From: Clostridiales bacterium UBA3953
Lineage (GTDB): Bacteria > Bacillota > Clostridia > Oscillospirales > CAG-272
NCBI GenBank assembly: GCA_002385415.1
Contig: DGDL01000020.1
Coordinates: 1 to 8,039 of the forward strand
DNA: 8,039 nt
Reading direction: 5' to 3'
Under the pieces are notes generated by a model. That model was not told the DNA's origin and did not search any database. It worked only from the letters and a program-made list of their open reading frames with translations. Both the position numbers and the translations under genes were made by a program. Of this stretch, positions 4,690 through 8,039 are shown in pieces. Position 1 is the first letter of the stretch. Every line of letters begins with the position of its first letter.

Positions 4690-5712
4690 TCATTCCTCGG
4701 GCTTAGTTTTCGCGCGCTTTTTGCCGAGTGGGTTGGTCTCGACGGCGCGCTTCATCGCCGAATCGGCCACATGCGTGTAAATTTGGGTGGTGGAAAGCTG
4801 CTCGTGACCCAAAATATCTTTCAGCACGCGTATGTCGACCTGGCCAGTCTGATACATCAGCGTCGCGGCGGTGTGTCTCAACTTGTGCACCGACAGGTTT
4901 TTGTTTTCCAGCCCCGCTTCGGCAAGCCTTTTGTAGACCATCCACTGCACAGTCTTGCGGCTGATGCGTTTGTTCCGCGACGAAAGGAACAGCGCGTCTG
5001 CCGAGTCTGGTTTTACGTTCGGGTTGGCACGCCGCACCTGCAGATATGCCTCGAGTGCCTCCCGGCATGCGTCGTTGAGATAGACGATGCGCTCTTTCGC
5101 GCCCTTGCCGCGCACGCGCAGCGAGCGCAGGTCGGGCGAAATGTCTGACAGATTAAGCCCGACAAGCTCGGAAAGGCGCATGCCGCAGTTTAAAAACAGG
5201 GTCAGGATAGCATAGTCCCGCTCGCGGGTTTTCTCGGGCGCGTGCTCGGCGGTCGTGTCAAGCAGCCGCTCGCTTTCCTCGAGCGTCAGATACCGCGGCA
5301 GTGTCTGCCGCTGTTTGGGCGAGTCGATGTCTTTTGCGATGTTTTCGGGCACAATCTTTTCGCGCGTCAGGTACCTGTAAAACGAGCGCAGTGAGGTCAG
5401 CTTGCGCGCGCGCGTGCGCGCCGAGTTGGAGCGCTCGACGGCGGTAAAATATAGGTAATCGAGCAGGTCGCCGCGCGTGATGGCTTTGACAAAGTCGTAG
5501 TCGACCGCGCTGATGTCAATGTTGTCGAAATCCTCGCCCGAGAGCGGTAAGTTGTTTTTTCTGGCTAAAAGGAACCGGAAAAACAGCGTCAGGTCAATGA
5601 GATATTGCTCGACGGTGCCGTGCTGGCGACCCTGTGTGACAGTGAGATAGCGTGAAAAATCGCGCAGCGGCTGACATAGATCAGCCGAGCCGGCTTGTTT
5701 TGCATAATTCAT
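4690..5712 (-). CDS. Tyrosine recombinase, XerC/XerD-like
   Basis: This 340-aa site-specific recombinase cuts and rejoins DNA through a tyrosine. The N-terminal SAM-like, core-binding domain spans about 14-120, with the typical YLTxxxGRQHGTVEQYLIDL start and SLRSFYRYL end. The catalytic domain follows at about 140-320. All catalytic positions are visible: R179 (GMRLSEL), K203 (RGKGAKER), H276 and R279 (HKLRH), H303 (LGHE) and Y312 (IYTHV). The H303-Y312 spacing of nine equals that of XerD. The start has a good site, AAGGTGAT (5725-5718), just upstream. An insertion in the core-binding domain (about 52-78) is of the kind I recall from clostridial chromosomal Xer-like proteins. No excisionase, att-like repeat or phage gene is adjacent, so I favour a resident Xer-like recombinase over an element integrase. 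Whether it acts at dif cannot be told. Confidence 0.92.
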   Translation of the reverse strand: MNYAKQAGSADLCQPLRDFSRYLTVTQGRQHGTVEQYLIDLTLFFRFLLARKNNLPLSGEDFDNIDISAVDYDFVKAITRGDLLDYLYFTAVERSNSARTRARKLTSLRSFYRYLTREKIVPENIAKDIDSPKQRQTLPRYLTLEESERLLDTTAEHAPEKTRERDYAILTLFLNCGMRLSELVGLNLSDISPDLRSLRVRGKGAKERIVYLNDACREALEAYLQVRRANPNVKPDSADALFLSSRNKRISRKTVQWMVYKRLAEAGLENKNLSVHKLRHTAATLMYQTGQVDIRVLKDILGHEQLSTTQIYTHVADSAMKRAVETNPLGKKRAKTKPEE

Positions 5713-5890
5713 CTATTATCACCTTGCAGTGGAAAGGGTTTTTGCGCTTATTTAAGCCGCGCGGTAAAAGAGTGCGGCGGCGGCGAATCGGGGCAGGGCA
5801 CAGCGGCACAGATTTATCAAAAGTCGATAGGGCAAACCGGGTAAAACAAACCAAGTTCGCGGGTGACACACCCGGCGTGAGCGGTTGCTG
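5713..5890. other. Spacer between the transporter and recombinase genes, with one hairpin
   Basis: This stretch lies downstream of the transporter stop and upstream of the recombinase on the minus strand. CGGGTG (5860-5865) and CACCCG (5869-5874) form a perfect hairpin with an ACA loop. On the minus strand it is followed after five bases by a broken T-rich run (5854-5843). That would make a weak terminator for the transporter pair. I could not pick out a convincing promoter for the recombinase here. Confidence 0.4.
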
Positions 5891-7315
5891 TCAGCTGCTT
5901 TCGGTGTCGGGCGCAATCTCCGCGTCGTCGGCATAGGCAACCGTACCAGTCGGCAGCGATTTTTTTGCGAGCCTGCCCTCCGACCAATCCTTGACCAGCG
6001 CATATATCACCGCAAACGCCGGTACGCCAAGGAACAGGCCCGGCACGCCGAAAATCCCGCCCATCACAATCACCGACGTGATAATATAGATCGATGCCAG
6101 CCCCGTCTTGTCACCGACGATATACGGCTCGATAAAGTTACAGTCAAGCTGCTGCAGCACAATAATAAGCAGCACAAACCAAACTGCCTTTGTCGGGTTG
6201 ACAATAAATATAATAATCGCGCCCGGCACCGCGCCCAGAAACGGTCCGAGATAAGGAATAACATTCGTTGTTCCAACCAGCATGCCGATAAGCGCCGGAT
6301 AAGGCATGCGGAATATAAGCATGGACACAGTGCAAAGCACGCCTATCACAATCGCGTCGATTATCTTGCCGCTGACAAACTCCGTAAATGTCCTGCCAGT
6401 AATCCTGCCGACTTTCGCAAGTGCCTCAACCGCCGGTGCAGGCAGCCATGAGCTCATAAACTTGAGAAGCTGAGCCAGCAGCTTTTCACGCCGGAAAAGC
6501 AGGTAGAACGAAATAATAAGCCCCAGAGCGATGTTTTTCAGCTCGGTCACCACCGTCCCGAGCATGCCTAAAATCTGCGGCATCGCGTCGCTCATCAATC
6601 CCAGTGCAAGCGCAAGCCCGCGCTTGATAATGTCCGACAGATCCAGCCGCAGACCGGACGCCCCTATATCGCGCACCAGCCTCCCCGTTTCGTTGGAAGC
6701 CGCCTCGTCCACTGTCAGCGAAAGTGGGTTTGTAGGCGATCGCAGCGCGCGCTCCACGTCCTCTATGTCCGGTTGCGGCGCGCCGGGCAGGTCAATGCCG
6801 GTGTCGATGCTCGCAAGCGGCAGGCTGTCAAGCACATTGTCAAGCCACCGCTGCGCCGAGGCAAGATATTTCGGCGCAACCTCGGTCAACTCGCGATACG
6901 AGGTTATCACCTGCGGCACGACAAGCACCGTAAACCCGATGATAAACGACACGATGATGGCATAAGTCACAGCCAGCGCACAGCCGCGCTTGAAAGAGGG
7001 GTTGCGGTGCGTCACGCTGCGCACGCGCCGGATGAACCGCGAAACCGGTCGCGGCAGTTTCTGCGACGGCGCGCGCGGCACGCGGTCAAGGAAAGCAAAC
7101 ACGCGCTCCTCGAAAAACCTTGCGGGCATGCTGATGATAGCCGCGAAAACAATGCCGTATACAATCGGCTTAAGTACTCTCCAAAACGTTCTGAGAGCCG
7201 CCCAAACATCGCTAAGGTTGAAAAGCGCGACCGCGAAAACCGAGACGACAAGTGCGCAAATCAAAACATAGACGGCGACGGTCAGATACCGGTCGTTGCT
7301 CGGCTCAAACTTCAT
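5891..7315 (-). CDS. AI-2E family transporter (downstream copy of a tandem pair)
   Basis: This 474-aa polytopic membrane protein belongs to the AI-2E family. The family is named for E. coli TqsA, but other members are reported as sodium/proton antiporters, so the substrate here is open. Membrane segments are at about 11-33, 48-64, 111-137 and 250-274, with the C-terminal set spanning 319-440. A helical region without membrane segments (138-245) probably lies outside. Family hallmarks are NVIPYLGP (351-358), QQLDCNFIEPYIVGDKTGL (388-406) and GVPGLFLGVPAFAVIY (423-438). The C-terminus is short and acidic. The start at 7315 overlaps the stop of the upstream copy by 11 bases, with GGTGGTGG-type purine-rich sequence before it. 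The frame is open for 85 more codons upstream, but those lie inside the neighbour's tail and lack any membrane-protein character. Confidence 0.9.
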   Translation of the reverse strand: MKFEPSNDRYLTVAVYVLICALVVSVFAVALFNLSDVWAALRTFWRVLKPIVYGIVFAAIISMPARFFEERVFAFLDRVPRAPSQKLPRPVSRFIRRVRSVTHRNPSFKRGCALAVTYAIIVSFIIGFTVLVVPQVITSYRELTEVAPKYLASAQRWLDNVLDSLPLASIDTGIDLPGAPQPDIEDVERALRSPTNPLSLTVDEAASNETGRLVRDIGASGLRLDLSDIIKRGLALALGLMSDAMPQILGMLGTVVTELKNIALGLIISFYLLFRREKLLAQLLKFMSSWLPAPAVEALAKVGRITGRTFTEFVSGKIIDAIVIGVLCTVSMLIFRMPYPALIGMLVGTTNVIPYLGPFLGAVPGAIIIFIVNPTKAVWFVLLIIVLQQLDCNFIEPYIVGDKTGLASIYIITSVIVMGGIFGVPGLFLGVPAFAVIYALVKDWSEGRLAKKSLPTGTVAYADDAEIAPDTESS

Positions 7316-8020
7316 CGCCACCACCGCCTTCCGTGCCGCCTGATTCTGCCTCGCCGGCTTCGTGGGGCCCGTTTCGGTTGTCTCCGGAGCCGGGTTGTGC
7401 CTTTTTCCCATGTGTGTCGCGCCGTTTGGAACCGAATTTGCCCGGGCGGCTTTGCTTGCCGCTGTTATACTTATTTGCCCCTGCATCGGTCGGCGCGCTT
7501 TGAGCTTGCGATTTTGCAGTGTCTTTGGCAGTATCACCAAGCGAGCCTTGAGTTTGCGGGGCTTTTTCATTTACGCCGGCGGTATCGTTTGGCGAATTTT
7601 GAGCTTTCGGGCTTCCCGCTGCGTCTCCGGTAGCATCAGCCGACGCGCTTTGAGCTTGCGGGTCTACCGCATCGTCCGGCGCGAGCCTGTCCGGGTCGGC
7701 GCCCGCAGTGCCGCCATACGCCGTGCGGCGCGTAATCTTTACGGGGCGCGTGTCCTCGGGCTCGCCCGGATAGTAGGCGTCCGTCGAGACCGGCATGCCG
7801 CGCCTCCGAAGCCGCGTCTCGGTCGACTGTTTGACAAGCGTGTACAGCACCGCGAACACCGGCACGCCAATGAACATGCCAAGCACGCCGAACAGGCCGC
7901 TCATGACGATAATCGCCACGATAACCCACAGTGCGGAAAGGCCTGTCGTGTCGCCGAGTATGCGCGGGCCGATTATGTTGCCGTCAATCTGCTGGATGAT
8001 AAATATAATCAGCACAAACC
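7305..8020 (-). CDS. AI-2E family transporter, C-terminal part (5' truncated, upstream copy)
   Basis: The frame is open from the genomic edge at 8020 to a TGA at 7307-7305 and gives 237 residues after one split codon. The first 60 or so match the end of the neighbouring transporter: FIIQQIDGNIIGPRILGD against VLQQLDCNFIEPYIVGD, and FIGVPVFAVLYTLVK against FLGVPAFAVIYALVK. This is therefore the C-terminal membrane bundle of a second AI-2E family protein. A long cytoplasmic tail of about 170 residues follows. It is rich in Ala, Asp, Gln, Ser and Gly, contains a 17-aa degenerate repeat, then a basic stretch (SKRRDTHGKK), and ends GGTEGGGGDEV. Such a tail is unusual for the family and is absent from the downstream copy. 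The apparent start at 8015 is an internal GTG (Val); the real start lies beyond the window. Confidence 0.88.
7461..7661 (-). repeat. Degenerate 17-aa (51-base) tandem repeat in the transporter tail
   Basis: Nearly four units are encoded: PQAQSASADATGDAAGS (7661-7611), PKAQNSPNDTAGVNEKA (7610-7560), PQTQGSLGDTAKDTAKS (7559-7509) and QAQSAPTDAGANKYNS (7508-7461, lacking the first Pro). The rough consensus is P-Q/K-A/T-Q-x-S-x-x-D-A/T. The DNA keeps a TTGAG core (read on the + strand) at 7500, 7548, 7599 and 7650. The period is exactly 51 bases between the full units and 48 at the last, so the frame is preserved. Confidence 0.8.
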
Positions 8021-8039
8021 CTGTCTCTTATACACATCT
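8021..8039. other. Tn5/Nextera mosaic-end adapter (library artefact)
   Basis: CTGTCTCTTATACACATCT is exactly the 19-base Tn5 mosaic end used in tagmentation libraries. The bases just before it, AGCACAAACC (8011-8020), are identical to those at the same place in the tandem paralogue (6171-6180). There the sequence goes on with A, completing a Trp codon, where here the adapter begins. The join is therefore at 8020/8021 and these bases should be trimmed. Confidence 0.96.

Noticed and set aside
4690..5712. Integrative element or prophage marked by the tyrosine recombinase
   Set aside because: No accessory mobility gene, att repeat, tRNA or compositional break was seen on either side. The neighbours are ordinary chromosomal membrane proteins.
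7316..7570. 85-residue N-terminal extension of the complete AI-2E transporter
   Set aside because: It lies in the neighbour's tail in another frame and reads as a shadow of the 17-aa repeats. The ATG at 7315 fits the family's short N-terminus and the usual overlap arrangement.
8013..8015. Start codon for the truncated transporter
   Set aside because: The codon is GTG inside the membrane bundle conserved with the paralogue. The frame continues to the genomic edge at 8020, so it is an internal Val.

Overview
The window looks like a chromosomal fragment of an uncultured Clostridia-type member of the Bacillota, probably gut-derived. The grounds are a FeoB with the acidic loop insertion that I recall from clostridial FeoBs, a FeoB-associated Cys-rich membrane protein, GGAGG-type ribosome binding sites, several intrinsic terminators, and moderately GC-rich DNA. 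The placement is inference from protein style; there is no rRNA or other marker gene. No tRNA, rRNA, CRISPR array or insertion sequence was seen.

Layout. Bases 1-2924 carry the end of a ferrous-iron uptake operon on the + strand: the last 30 codons of feoA, a full-length feoB, a 59-aa Cys-rich membrane partner, and a strong terminator. Between feoA and feoB lies a 108-base spacer with up to three hairpins. Bases 2925-3304 hold no convincing gene but are dense in inverted repeats and in terminator-like hairpins pointing both ways. At 3305-3703 (+) is a small membrane-anchored or secreted cytochrome b5-like haem-binding protein. It converges on a block of four minus-strand genes (3932-8020).

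The minus-strand block, in transcription order, contains: the C-terminal part of an AI-2E family transporter that runs off the end; a second, complete AI-2E family transporter whose start overlaps the stop of the first by 11 bases; a XerC/XerD-like tyrosine recombinase with all catalytic residues; and a five-helix membrane protein of unknown function with its own promoter-like sequence and a strong terminator. The first transporter has a long low-complexity tail built from a degenerate 17-aa repeat.

How the genes relate. FeoA, FeoB and the Cys-rich protein form one Fe(II) import unit. The cytochrome b5-like protein may be connected to iron or haem only by position. The two AI-2E proteins are a diverged tandem duplication and are probably translationally coupled. 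The recombinase has no visible att site or cargo and is more likely a resident Xer-like protein than part of a mobile element.

The last 19 bases (8021-8039) are not genomic. They match exactly the Tn5/Nextera transposon mosaic end, so the contig ends in untrimmed library adapter and genomic sequence stops at 8020.
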